Shown here: positions 1 through 13,300 of the stretch, piece by piece | Numbering within the stretch: position 1 is the first letter of the stretch | Layout: each line of letters starts with the position of its first letter | Origin: Tyto alba | Taxonomy: Eukaryota > Chordata > Aves > Strigiformes > Tytonidae | Direction of reading: 5' to 3' | Length of the DNA: 64,000 bases | Assembly: GCF_018691265.1 (NCBI RefSeq) | Contig: NW_024881321.1 | Span: forward strand, 13,271,387 to 13,335,386 | Translations under genes and position numbers: made by a program | Notes under the pieces: model-generated | Database searches by the model: none | Told to the model about the DNA's origin: nothing | What the model saw: only the letters and a program-made list of their open reading frames with translations

Positions 1-1935
1 ATCAGAAATTATGTAATGAAGAGAGAGATATAAAAAGCATCAATGTTTCTGTTGCCATCATTAACTCCTTTTTGAAAAGAACTTTATGAAACATACATGG
101 TTTCTACTGTATGAAAAAAATTATGGGCTACACTCCGCTATAAAAATTGTATTTATAAAGTAAATGTTTGTGCATCAGAACACCTGAAATGTGCAAGATT
201 TATTGATAGGAGAGGTGTAACGGTCAAATTCACACTGTTTAACTGTATATTGCCACTTATTACAGCTGTACACATATCACTGTGCAGGCTGACTGCTGTA
301 GCACAACAGTTTATTTTGCACTTGAAATTTCTGATAAATATTGCCTGAAGATCTCTGCAGGGAACTAAGAGAATCCCAGCTGTTATATTTACTAGCAAGG
401 AAGTGAATCCAACCTTTCTTTGGACAATTCAAATTAAAGCACTGGGTCATAATTATGCATTAAGCAAGAAGGATGACACAGATGATCTTCCCATTCTCAT
501 GCTATTGAAAAAAGCTACATTGTAATTAGTGTTGCAAGCATGATAATGTGTTGCTACAGCTTTGAAACTCCTCATACTTTCATTTGAGCAGATAAGTGCA
601 AAAAATAAGTAATTGCCTAACCTGAATCAAATGTTTGAATTAAAATTCACGTCTGGAGATTAATCTGGATTTTCTTATTTAGTTAGTTAAAATGCTGAAA
701 ATATACAGTCAAATTCTATTCCCAGTTACTGTAAGATTTTTTTCAGTATATGTGAGAAAGTGTGGCCTATTAAAATTCCTAACTACTACTTCATTAAAAG
801 CTTATGAAACCAAATTTCAAACTCATTTTGCTGCAAGATGCATTATGTCAGTGGCACTGCCCCTTTATGATTGCTTTTTAAATGATACTCAAGTATATGA
901 TACACATTCTGCAAACACTCTGAGTATAAACACCATCCCCAAAAGCTAAAATTATCTGCATCATAGACTGCATATGACTTAGTGAGTCAGTATAGAAAAA
1001 AGTAGCAAAAGAATAAGGTTATAGATACCATTTTACTAGAGAAATTTAGGAGAGTTAACATCCAATAGTACACATAGCAGTCTTTTTTTCCTGGCTTTTT
1101 CGCATTTACCCTGTATCCCCTACATTATATCCCTGTTTCTGCTTGTTTGCTTGTTTGTAGTCCTTTGTTTAAACTGGATGAAAAATTTTGGCCTCCTTGT
1201 ACCATTAGCATTTACATAGCCCTTTAACTATTTGGTGTTCAGACCACAATAATCTGCTTCATATTCCATCTTGCCTAAGTAAAACAAAAACCTCTACTAT
1301 GTTTGTGCAAGATTTAATTTCTTTAAACTTATAAAAGTTTTTAATTTGTTTAGGAAAGACATATAACATAAAGGAAGTATTTTTTAATACTGTGTTGTAT
1401 TCCATAACTTTTATCCAGGACAAAAAATGGGAAGTTATGAGTGGTTCTGGAACATAACAAAACAAAGCTTAAAGAGAACCCCTAAAATCTGAAAAGTACC
1501 TTGCACTTGCCTTGCAGGATTTTACAAGGAATATTCAAAACAGGTACCATTCAGTGTTGTATTTTTGAAAAATCCAAACTCATTTGATCTCCAAGAGAAA
1601 TCTGCTGTAGAGAGGGGATACCCTTACACAATTCAAATGTTGACTCAGCCTCTGGGCCATGATCAGTCTCTGGGTCTCTTTTATTTAGCAATATAGAGTC
1701 TTAAATTCACGTGTCACTTCTGGAATTCTTAGACCATGTCTATACTGTGCACAGATACAGGCTGAGAGTTAAAGACATAGCATTATCTAGTTGTGGAGAG
1801 AATTAAACTAATAAAATACTGTATAAATAGAAAAATAACTCCAGTGATAATATAATTAGTGCTAAGTCTTACAACAACATGCAAAGTTCTTACAGAAGAT
1901 CCCAACTAAATAATTCAGTGTACTCTGATTTGCAG
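1..1935. other. Unique AT-rich non-coding DNA
   Basis: I see no gene, repeat family or structured RNA here. The open frames are under 90 codons and do not resemble proteins I know. The sequence is high-complexity and AT-rich, with only short T runs. Confidence 0.6.
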
Positions 1936-2032
1936 TGGTTGAGGATTAAGGTTCACCGCTGTCCATTTAACTGTGCAAAGAGGTTGTGCTACACATCTGG
2001 TGAAATGGAATGGCACAGCCCAGTGAGGCATG
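1936..2032 (+). other. Candidate internal coding exon (unproven)
   Basis: A 97-base segment lies between an acceptor-like tract ending TGATTTGCAG at 1935 and a consensus donor GTGAGT at 2033-2038. Only the frame starting at its first base is open. It encodes 32 residues plus one base and is cysteine-containing, including RCPFNC and later KRLCYTSGEMEW. The other two frames stop at once. The acceptor is only moderate, because another AG lies about 16 bases upstream and the pyrimidine tract is short. I do not recognise the peptide. In AT-rich DNA such a framed open segment can occur by chance, so this is a hypothesis. Confidence 0.2.
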
Positions 2033-4199
2033 GTGAGTAAAAGTGGACTACAAAATGAGGTCATAGATAACTAGTAAAATGTTTCAAATGTATAGACAAA
2101 GGGGAAGAACTCTTAAGAAAAAACTTCCATAAGAAAGTTGCCTCATGATTTGGTAAAAAATATGGTAATCTTGATGCAGGGGAAAAAATGGAAAAGTTGA
2201 AGAAGATGAAGTCAGGATTTCAGGCTTATAAATACTTCTGCACAGTAATACTGTACATGAAAAACAAAACAAAGCAAAACCAAATAACTATACAACAGAA
2301 GAAAACCACAAAATTAATCATTGACAGTATTGTAAATAACTTCACAGGCTAAAAAAGTTTTACAGAAAGATGAATAACTATACCACAAGTTTTAAAAAAA
2401 TGCAATTTAATGGGATATAGATATTGGAGAAAATGTGAATAAATTTTCAATAGATTGACATGGTAAATGGTAAATATTCGGAGTCAGTATTACTGTAGTC
2501 AAATAAGATATGACCAGGAAATACTAATTTTAAAATATGGATGGACAGGTATATTTTTCTATAAATGTCTTCTCTCATTTCTAAGTTCTTTTATTCCTAC
2601 TCATCACTAATGTCTGGTTTCAGCAAGTCTATACATGTATATTAAGACTGTATTGCATTTAACACAGGTGACTACAGTGAGTTCAGATGCAAAAACATAA
2701 TCTTATTTTTTTATTTTAATTGGGAAAATATCAAATTTTGATTTGGATACATCAAAATCAATTACTGGACTACCAAAAATAAGTATGTTGTGTGAGATCT
2801 TAGCCCTGTTGGACATTCTACTAAGACAACAGGTTGTACATATCTAATTTAACTTTTGACATTTGTTTCTGTATTTTCCTTTTATTTTATGAAAATTGTA
2901 AGAATTGTGTTAATATAATACAAATACTATTTGTGCCAAGTACATAACATATGATGATGCATAATTAGAAAATAAAATTCCAAGAATTTAAAATAAAACA
3001 GAAACTATTATCAGGTGTTATTAATGGGTATTAAATAGATTTACTGTAGAAGTAATGACCATTTAAGTGATTACTGATATTGTTTCCTGAAAATTACACT
3101 GAATACATTGCACACCAAATAGCTAAGAAGCAGACCCAACAATTTTGCAAAATTCAGAATATATCCAGACATAATTAGAAAGGAACATGTATCAAATTGA
3201 ACATAGAAAAGTCATTTGAGGTGTAAATGATACCTATTAACATGCAATGCTGGTTAAATGTGGGATGAAAATTGACAGAGTTCATAATAAGGATCCAAGG
3301 GGAATGAGGTAGCCAAGGAAGAAGCTGGTATTCTCTGAAACAAGAACTCAAATGCACAGGTGTTTAAGAAACATCACACTGTCTTCAGTGGTCTCAGGAG
3401 CCTCACCCTTGTGTGCCACTCAGAATACCAGCATTCCTACAATTTCACCATTGACCCCCTCCCCGCCCTCCCTTTTTTTTTTTTTTTTTTTTTTTTACTG
3501 CTAGCTTATGTGAAATTATTTAGGAAAGGAAAGGATCTTACACTGGTTATTCTCTACGTTTTTCTCCTTCAGTATGCGGGAAGTGAAAGAAAGAAAGAAA
3601 AAAACCAAAACAAAACAGAACTGTTTCAACTGTTTCTCTAGCAAATGAGTTAACATATCAAAAAAGTCTAGTGTCTGATGTGAATCCTGTTGAATTTGGC
3701 ATGAATGTTGATTCTTACTTTTTAAAGTAATTAGTGTTAACTATAAAACACTGTGTTTCTATTTACTTATCCAAGCCTGTATTTACCTAGCCATTTTCAA
3801 CTGCTAAAAACAAGCTATTTATAAATTAATCTTTAACCAGCTAAAAAGAACATCACTTTACTATTATTTAATAATAAAACAATTTCAGTAAGTCAAATCA
3901 CCATGTAGATGAACAAAGAAGAGAGCCTATAATGTTGAAACTATATCTTAATTTGTGAGAAGAACCATTCAATCTTGTCTTGTGGGCACGGAGAAGGGAG
4001 AAATCTGATCTGAATTTTAAATAAAATTCTATGATGGTAAACTACCTACTCACACTAATTTTATTTCCATTTCACATCTACCTATCATTCCTTTGTTTAC
4101 TAGAATAACAAGAAATCCCATTAAACAAAACAAGATGGCAAATTTCATAGCTGTTCTAACCCTATCAATTTAAAGCTCCTATGAGCTATGGTAAAACTA
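2033..4199. other. Unique AT-rich non-coding DNA
   Basis: No gene or repeat family was seen. The only marked feature is a C-rich then T-rich stretch near 3455-3496 that ends in a run of 24 T. The open frame crossing it is an artefact of that run. Confidence 0.55.
3473..3496. repeat. Poly(T) run, 24 bases
   Basis: An uninterrupted T run directly follows a C-rich stretch. No retroposed body or target duplication is apparent next to it. Confidence 0.9.
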
Positions 4200-4740
4200 T
4201 GTATCAGCTCCTACTGTGCAATGACTGGTTTATACGGTTTGACTATGTGATGAAAGAAACTAGTTGACATGCACTTACTGTATTAAGCCCTGGCACCTGC
4301 ATTGCAGACACTAATCAAAGTGCTCCTTCAGAGGGGTGAAAGAATCGCCATTTGTAACACAATAATTAGGCTGGGTAGAAGGGCCTGAAAAGTAAATCAA
4401 TCTCGTCTGCTCTCTAAATCTGACACCATTCTCTAGGCAGATTGTTAACATAATGAGACAGAAGCCTACAAGAGGTCCCATAAAAGACCTATGTCTTTTT
4501 TTTTCCCCTTCTTTCTTTATACTTGCAATGTTACTAAGAGCATAATTACAGACAATCCTACCCTAAGTCACTGGCATAAAAGCAGCTATTTCTAAAAAGC
4601 TCATCAAAAATAAGTTGGCAGAACAGACGGGCTATATAACACAGCAGCAGGCTGACTCTTTTTGCCCAACTGGATGAAGATTATTTTAACCTATTCGCTA
4701 CTAAAATTATAATGATAATGTCTGGCAGGGAAAAGTAATA
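4200..4740. promoter_or_regulatory. Possible conserved non-coding element
   Basis: This stretch has the mixed, high-complexity texture common in vertebrate enhancers. It includes an E-box CACCTG at 4294-4299, a TCF/LEF-type ATCAAAG at 4314-4320, several ATTA/TAAT cores and a TATATAA at 4633-4639. No open frame spans it. The call rests on texture and motifs only, because no alignment to other species was possible. It could equally be neutral unique DNA. Confidence 0.2.
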
Positions 4741-7063
4741 AATTCCTAAAACATGGCAAGAAAATAATTTTTGTGAATTAATCTAATTCTCTGCTCACTC
4801 TGGGTAAATGAAGAATAATTCCACTGAAATCAATATTATTATTACAATTGTGTGAGAAAAGAATCATGTCCAATGTGATCACCATGACTTTTAAATAGGA
4901 AAACAATAACAGAATAGCAACATTAATGGTAAAGTTTTTAAACAAAAAACTTTTTCTTGCACAGCCTTTCAGATTGCAAGAACATAATCTGGTTTAATAG
5001 CCAAAAATAATCAATTCTATTTTCCTTGCTAAAACAGTTGAACCACGTTTGATGCTTTGTAATACCAAAAGCTTAGGAGCCTTTCTTACAGACAAACCCT
5101 TGTGGATGTTGTACATACTTATGTTAAAAATCATATAAAAATATATGAGAAAATATAAAAAGAAAAATAATGTATGCTGCAAGTGGTGGAATGCAGTAAG
5201 CAGATATTTGTGTAAAGCAACAAAATGAATGGGATGAAACTTTCTTTTTTCACAGTCAAACACACATTAGTCATTATTTTCCCTTGTTTGCCATAATTTC
5301 ATTTAATCACTTCCACTTACGTGTTGTAACTGTGCAGCCCAGTAATACAGTATTGTCATGGATAGTAACAGGCATAATCTTTGTACTAAATCTGAAAGGC
5401 CTCTGGACTGTAGTTTACCAGGTATGCTCTGTCTGAGCCTTCCCAGACCTGCAGCTTTGTTTTCCTTGGTTGAGTTACGACAGCAAGTTCCTTAACTGGC
5501 CAGGTGGCTATGGGTAATCTGTATCACTTTTGCGTGTCTTTGGTAGAACAGTAACAAGCAATTATTCTACAAGGAATGAGATATTTATGACTCTAACATG
5601 ACGATATAGAGAATTACTGGCCTAGTATGATTGCAGCAGCCTTGAGAAGTGAGGATGCAGCATATAGCACATTGGACTTCTAAGTATAACTTCTAAATAA
5701 CATGTTTTCCGGTGGTTTTGTTTTTTCAGCTGTAGATCATACTGGTTCTTTCAAACATCTTTAAAATTCAGGATACTCAGTGTGACCAACAAAGGCCATT
5801 CAATAATTACTATATTTTTTAAATGAAATTACATACATATTTCATACATACCTACCTTCTCTCAGTACTTTGATACTGTTCATCTCACTTTAAATGTCTA
5901 GAAGTTGTGTTTCAATGCAAGCTAGACAGCTTATCTTCTCTGTCTCCAGAGCATGATTCCTGCAAACTGTCTGACCTTCAAATGAGATTAATTGTGGTTG
6001 GTAGGCACCTACTTCTTTACATGGATTGGGTCATTTGGCTCACATTTGGTTGTCTAAATTCAGGTAAGAAAACAGTAAGGAAGTAAGAAAGAAACAATGT
6101 AAAGGTGTCAGACTTCATGCATACTTTTAATAGATTCAGAACTTTGTTTTTTATTTGCACACAGGATGCGTAAAATTTACACTTTGCAATCAAAATCTCA
6201 CACAGACTATCTGCTGTGTCTGAATACCATTGTTCAGTGAAGATTTTCAAATCAATCTCTTCTCCTGCTTCTGTTTCTTTTACAATATTATACATTCTAC
6301 ACTGTTTTGTTGTGGTTTTTTTTTTTTTCAGTGCTGTAAACCAACAGATTTTATTATGTTAGACCAAGCTTTTAGAACTATACTTCACAGAAAAGACAAA
6401 AAAGTTTCTCTATTTCAACACCACTATAAATGTTCAGCATTGCTTTATCTAGAAGAGCAACACATACAGAATTGCTTTTAGAGTATTTATAAGATTTATC
6501 AGAATGCACTGCTTTAATTACATTAAGTAATAGCAGATTTGACAGTCTGTGTTAGTTATTTTACTATTCCTTTATTGGTCAAAATGTAGATAATGGGGGT
6601 TTTGGATGGAAGGGAAAGTTACCTTTTTTCTAAAAAATTTAGTTTTGCAATGGATATTTGACATTTTTAGAAGACTAACTGTATCATATAATATTACACA
6701 GCATTCAAAATTATGTGTTAAAATTTTTACTATATATTTTTAAGTTTTTAATAATGTGTTCATGGTTTTTGTGTTGAAAACAATGTTTGGGTTTTTCGTT
6801 TTTCTCATATGAATTAAATGGAAAAAAAAGTCCTTTTACTGACAGACAGACGTATAACCATGTTGCTGTTTTTTGTATAAAAACAATTTATCAAATAATT
6901 GTTTCAATTTCTCTAGGTGGCCATAACCTTCACTATAGCATACAGCTGTATTTCACTAAGACAGAACCCAAGTCTCAAATTATATGTGACAAGCACAGTT
7001 GTCAAGAAAACCAGGCCTTTTCTAGTGCCGTTCTTCTGTAAACTTCAAATATATACATACAAA

Positions 7064-7097
7064 TTTGTACATATATGTGTATATATATATACACACA
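7064..7097. repeat. TA/TG alternating microsatellite
   Basis: A short purine-pyrimidine alternating tract made of ATGTG, TATATA and CACACA units. Confidence 0.8.
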
Positions 7098-8479
7098 GAG
7101 AATATTCATGTTTTATTGAATACTTCAAATGAACACAAGTTTGCAAGTTTTGCTGATCTTGCATTTTCATGAGATAATATGCAGAAAGTAAGTGCAAAGT
7201 GATCACCATAAGCAATGTTTTGGGTTTTTTTGTAAGAACTCTTAGCTGAATTATCAGGGAAAACAATATTTCAAGGTTATTTCTTAAAGAAATAAATTGA
7301 AATAATTTCAATGAAAACACCACAAACATTAAAAGACTACAAAGAAAATGGCAAGCACGGCTTGCTGTATCCTAAAGGAGCACACGCCTCTCCTTTCTGG
7401 GTGGTTGGCAGATAAGGATCTAAGCACGCTAAGAGCAGTCAAAATCCCTTTAGAATTTTTAAAAATACAATTAATGTAAAAATCTCTTCCTGAGTGCTTC
7501 TGCAAAGCTCTTAGCTGCAGTGCTGATCATTATTGCACTTTTTGTGCTTTTTTGTGTACTGCCTAAGAACATTTTATGCAACGTGTTCAAATGCAAAACA
7601 CAAGAGAAGGTGCCCAACTATTGCTGTGAGTTCACACAGACCCAGCACCACACTGGCTGAACACTGACATCAAACCGGAGCAATCTCAATACTTCTCAGG
7701 ATAACAGGTGAAATTTAATTTTCACTGCCCTTAGAATGACACAGCAAACATTTTGCTCATCCTGCAACTGGGGTAGGAGCAAACCTGTGAGAGAAAGCCA
7801 GAAGGAAAACAGGTCTGCCTTGCTGCCACCATGAAGAGTGAGAGCAGTGAAAACTGCTGGTAGATGAAGCCTGATATCCAGCATACACACCCTCTCATAG
7901 GCATGCAGGAGCTCCTTGGGGAGCAGCTACAGCCAGGCTGGTTTCTGAAGTCTTTACATTTCCGAAAATAGTACAGCTATAGGCATTTTGCTGTTCCCCT
8001 CCTTTCACACCTGCAGTTTCAGAGAGCAACAGGAGCAGGAGTGGTTTATAGTAAAAGGGTTTTTTACTCGGATTTTGTCCCTAACTGCAGTTCCAAGGAG
8101 GTTCAGACAGATATTTAAGAACATAAATCAACTGTGTATATTCTCACACCTTAAAAGTGAAAGTTGCAGATATTACTGACAATCCTGGTTCAGTATCTTC
8201 ATTTTTTCCCAGATAAATCAAGAAAGGACTGATGCTACATAAGTTGACTAAAAACATTAATGAGATGTGTCCATTTTAATCATTTCAGCCCAGCAGTTTC
8301 CCCCATTGCTTGAAGGTCTTTGAGAGTAGAAATTAAATCCAGGTAGAGGCCAAATTCTGTCTCCTGACTGCTGTTAGTATAGAATAACTTCTCTGACAAT
8401 AGCCCACCTATTTACAATTTACATTTATGTAACTAACTGCAAATAGGTTATTGACAATTTCTTTCAATTAAGCTGGGGG

Positions 8480-8500
8480 AAAAAAAAAAAAAAAAAAAAA
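8480..8500. repeat. Poly(A) run, 21 bases
   Basis: An uninterrupted A run follows AGCTGGGG. No retrocopy is apparent upstream. Confidence 0.9.
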
Positions 8501-9419
8501 GGTCCTATCTAATGCTGTGCAAGGCTAAGTCCAATTCAAAATACAGAACTTGTTCTAAACAGCAAAAGCTTTTGTACAGCTTTTTTTTTAGTTTTCCAAC
8601 TGAAAACATGTCCCTGAAGAAATACAGACCCTGAAAAACATGAGCCTGAATACAGATGTGTCTTATTTTAGGGTCATGCTTTGAATAGTAGTTCTTGGTT
8701 ATTCACAGGCCAAGTGGCTCTGCAGTCCGTTCAACAAACTATAAATAGACTTTTTTCAATAGCATTTGCAGATTAAAAAGAGTGCATTGGAGCCTACCAA
8801 AAATTGCAAGGCCTTCACAATAGTTCAATGACCTAAAACATTCTGGCTCTATTAGGCTGAAGACTGCATTTAACTAACTATTATATGCATTCATTAGATA
8901 TAATCCTCCCAAAAGTTTTGTGTGAAAGCCTAAATTCCTAATTTTGACAAAAGGACCAGGAAAGGTATGTTAGACACTTATTCCTACTGACTCTTACTGA
9001 CATGTTATTAATGTCTCGCTTGCAATTTTTGTGAAGAGCCAACCTAATTTAAAAGGGTGAAACAATCTGGGAAATACTATAATCTGCTAAAATTGTATTA
9101 GTTAAAGGCTGGTAAGCTTAGAGGAGCCAAGAGAAAGGGTCTGCTACCTGCATTTACATTTTATAGCTCAGAGATTACCTCCAAAGAATAAAAGACAAAA
9201 TATTAAGACAAGAACGGTGTGTTATCACAGACATATTTTTACTGGATAAAAAGCAGACCTTCATATATCCACTCAATATACCTGATAGTTAACATTACAA
9301 AGCAGTAATGGTAGAGCTTAAATGAGCAAGTGGCACCAAGACGTCCAGAGTTTTAGGTCAGAAGTCCCTCTGAGGCAGCAGGCCAGGGGCAGTACCGCAG
9401 TACTACAGCTCCAGTGCAT

Positions 9420-9790
9420 TACTTGCCTAGTTATCACTGACTTTTGTTGAAGCTACAGTACTTAATGAAATTTGTCACCTTGGAGATGAATCCCTCACTT
9501 TTACATGCTAATATGCTCCCTTAAGTTTACCCTGTGCTCTGTTCTGGGTTTCAGTAAAACCTTTTATCTGAGCCATTGTTTTTAACAGATAAAATAAAGA
9601 GACCATCAAGGCAAAAACTGACCTTCAACAGAAATTTAATTAAAGGAGAAGGAGCTAATAAATTTGAAAACCTTCTAATTGCAAATTAACCCCTGACTCA
9701 CCCACCTGATTACCAGTTTAGCCTTGATACTACTTAATTCTGCCCACACTTATAAAGAAGAAATACCCATCCCTCTTCCTAGCCAGAAAT
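9420..9790. promoter_or_regulatory. Possible conserved non-coding element rich in homeodomain cores
   Basis: This is high-complexity non-coding sequence with a 10-bp palindrome TTTAATTAAA at 9635-9644. It also has a paired homeodomain/POU-like site CTAATTGCAAATTAA at 9675-9689 and further TAAT cores nearby. This arrangement is typical of developmental enhancers in gene deserts. Motif clusters of this kind are also expected by chance in AT-rich DNA, so confidence is low without a cross-species alignment. Confidence 0.25.
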
Positions 9791-9931
9791 TGTTTCAGTC
9801 TGAGAATACAACAGGAAGACTATAGGTCCAGTTACTAAACAGCGATAATAAACCCACTTTAATTGCTTCAATTAGATCATCCACAGGGAATCACTTTACA
9901 GAACCTATAGGGATTAACAGGCTCTTCATAA

Positions 9932-10339
9932 AACACTATAAACAATTACACAGGGATGAGCAACCACCAAGAGCTGGCAGAGGAGCAGAAGTTGCTATCT
10001 ATAGGCAGTTCTCAGTTGCTCTCTGTGCTCATCTGTGGGGAGAAATTATTGTTCACCCAAATACAAATACCTAGCCAGGACAAGTCTGAGGCAGAGTTCT
10101 GTAAGGACTTTTCACTGGACTTCTCTGAGGATCATGCTAATATTAAGCCCAAGAAAAAATGTAGTCTCATTGTACTGGATGTGTCACAAGAGCAGCTCTT
10201 TAGTATTTTGACACTGGCTTTTCTCAGCCTACGTGCCTTGCCCTTTTCAAATTGTGTTCTCCTTGTCTTTTTCAAAAGATGTTTATTTGGCATAGCAAGA
10301 GAGTCAAACAGTGTAAGTACAGAAAATCAAAGAGATTAA
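9932..10339 (+). other. Open frame of 127 codons with a nearby splice donor; coding status doubtful
   Basis: The frame is open from just after a stop at 9929-9931, with its first ATG at 9956, and closes at 10337-10339. The predicted N-terminal two-thirds has a protein-like composition with charged stretches (KSEAEFCKDFSLDFSEDH, then KPKKK). The C-terminal third is hydrophobic. A consensus donor GTAAGT lies inside the frame at 10313-10318, so the segment could in principle be a first coding exon. There is no recognised domain, no clear promoter and no codon-bias argument. I do not recognise it and think chance is more likely than a gene. Confidence 0.15.
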
Positions 10340-13300
10340 TGTTCATAGAAAGCAAATACAGTGGAAGTATTTATTTTAATGGACAAATATTTAAACCATT
10401 TTAAACTTTATTTGATCATTTTTGTGAACATGATATTTTTAAGTCACTCCTATTGGCAATGAAACTTCAGAAGATGAGAAAGAACAGAGTAAAGAGTGTT
10501 TCCTATGTGGCAATTTATATATGTGTGTAGACACATAGACATGAACTTAGTATACACACACATTGTAGGTATCAAAGAATATGTGCATACACAGGAGGGT
10601 GATATGGAAAAATATGTATTAAAATACCCTAGGAATAATGAACTAATTCTAGAAATACGCTCTGGGCAACACATTCAAGTGGGAAGGATGCAATCTCCTG
10701 GATGCAGAAAATTCTGCCTTGCAGCTAAAACTCTGGCATCTGCCTGCTCTAGTGAGACCATGCAGGACTCCACATGCTTCAGTGACACTAAGCTCGTAGA
10801 CTGAAACTTGCCCCCAAAATAAATTTATGGTGGTTGTGTTGAGAAGTCGATTATGATTGCACAAAATGACAAAGTAGAAGCAGGCTTGTCACAACTTAAG
10901 AGGTCACAGTGCATTCCAGGATGTGATCAAAAGTGAGACAGAATATTTCAGCCACAAGAAAGTCCCCAAGGCTTTTTAATTTTGCCATAAGCCTGGATGA
11001 GCTGGTTGATTATAGCATTTGACAACTTACATACCATTTCAGGAAGAGAAGGCTTATTCTGAAGCAGCGGATTAGTGACAAAAAACTTCTAAGTTCTGGT
11101 TGCAAACGATACAATTGCTCTTTAACTGCATCTCAGTCACAAGCACTTAATTTAGCATATTAATTATCTTTGAATTCTTTTTCTTCCACCTTTTTCTGAT
11201 ACATGAGATCCTTACGACATGTCACTTACACTGTGCTTCTCTGAGAAGCTGAAGCTGCAAACAAATGAAATTCCCACTATTTTCCTTTCCTTCCCTAGAC
11301 AATATTTAATGAAGTAGGAAAATACCACAAAATGTGTTTTTTTACCATTCCCATTTTACCATGAGCTGGAAACAAAAATGACCAACACGTTAAATAACAT
11401 TTAACCTGAAATGTCTTATATGGCCACTTGACAAAGACATTTTTCCCAACAGGTAAACACTATCTTTAAATTTATCAGTAAAAAATGGGCCAAAGGAATG
11501 AACACCTGCACTCAGTCCTTGAATCAATATACTTCAATAACCCAAATAATCTGCTAACTCTCCAGAGGCACAGACAGAGGAAAGTTCTAAAAGTTTTAGG
11601 CTGAGTTAGGTTGGGGACAAGGAATGTTTCTGATCATTTCCAAATGATGAGTGACATCCTAAAGAAAGAAGTATAGAAAGTAGAAAATGATTGACTGAGA
11701 AAAGTAGAATGAAACCAGCATCTGCTTTACAGTCAGACAGATGTTACAAAGGACAGATAATACTTCTAAGATTAATAACATTCCTAGCACTCAAACTGGG
11801 GAGAAGAGTTGTATCTACTATATGAACAGTCTTCCTACTTTATATCTTTTGCTCTTTGAGACAATCCTTTACTCCCTCTATCGTACCACAGTACTTAATT
11901 TGCAGCTATTGTCAATTCAGTGTTTCATCTAAGCGAAGTTGGCAGAAGTTCTACAGAAATGTAATGTTCACATTGCACAAAAAAATGATGATTCATGTTA
12001 TTCCGCAGTGCAACTGAGACTGAATTTGATGCCCTTTTTTGAATCCTTTTTCTCTTGAGGTTGATATGGAGAAAGGAGTGATTTGAACTCAAGAACTAAT
12101 CATTTCAATATCAGCAACTTTGCTGTGTGGTCTACATTTTGTAAATTCAGAGTTGATTAAGATATCATGTTCTTATATTCCAAATTTTTATTCTCCAAAA
12201 TTTGTTTCTAGTACCAAAAGCATTTGGAAAGGATCTTTTCAATACTTCAGAAAAAATGTACTAAAGAGAAGGCATATATCAGATGCCTAGCAACCCAGCT
12301 GGAAAGTAAAATCTAAGACTTAAGAAAGTATTCCATATTATTTAGTGTATTTTGTTAAAAGAATAAAAATTATTTCTTGCACAGCAGAGTTCAGTTTTTC
12401 TCAGTAGTATTTTCCAGTTATGGTGGGTTTTGGGGTGTTGGGGTTTTGGCTTGTGTTTTTTTTTGTTTTTTTTTTTTTTTTTTAATTAATTATTGTTAAA
12501 TAATTGTTAAGTTTTTATTTTAACTTTTTATTATTTCTGGGTACATAACGAAATCAGGTTCATTGCACTAGCTTGACTCTGAAGAATGTCTGATCTTGTT
12601 TCAACTTAAACAAAAAAAATGTGAAAAGAAAAAAAAATCTATGAAACAACATGACAAGAATGCATTCTTTGCCATATACAAAATTATACTCTCAGTGTGA
12701 AACAGACACATGTTCTCCATCTGCAAATACAAGTGCCTTTGCCATGCCCTTCACTACATAAAGGTTTTATAAAGCTGTATCCACTGCTTGTTTGTAACCT
12801 CTTCAACTGCATGCTAGATTAAAACAAGTAAAATTTGTATATTTAAGGCCTAACATGTACTATCATCAAAAAGAAAATGTTACTATGGAAATGGGAAAAC
12901 CAGAAAAAGTGCTGAACATATAAAAGGAATAGTAGTTTAAGTAAGTAATTTAGCTAGGGATGCTTAGAGGTAGAAGTATGACTGAATGAATTAATATTCC
13001 AAAACTAAAAGAGAGAGAGGCATATCCATTCTCCTCCAAGAAAAAAACAACTCTAACTTTTTATTGAAAATATACTAAATAAGTGTTGAGATTTTTTTTG
13101 GTAGAAAAAACTTTGGCAACTGTTCAGAAATGTTTTGAGGGGTATCAAAAATTACTTGTTAGAATCTAACACTGTGGTCATTATGAGCAGACCTAGAGCA
13201 GCATGTGGTACCTGCCACAACCTGCTTACAGCACACACACGGGATGGTGACATTTGCTGAGCATTTACCCAGAGGAATAATGGAGCATAAGGTTAGGTTG

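Larger units (their letters stand above)
4741..9419. other. Unique AT-rich non-coding DNA with minor simple repeats
   Basis: No gene was recognised. There is a short TA/TG-alternating stretch at about 7064-7097 and a run of 21 A at 8480-8500. The section 7370-7930 is somewhat less AT-rich but shows no extended open frame or repeat family. A minus-strand GTAGGTATGT-like donor signal near 5848 has no convincing coding exon attached. Confidence 0.5.

Noticed and set aside
5848..5905. Minus-strand GTAGGTATGT donor with an upstream ATG-containing frame
   Set aside because: The frame is only about ten codons before stops upstream, and no convincing acceptor or promoter is visible.
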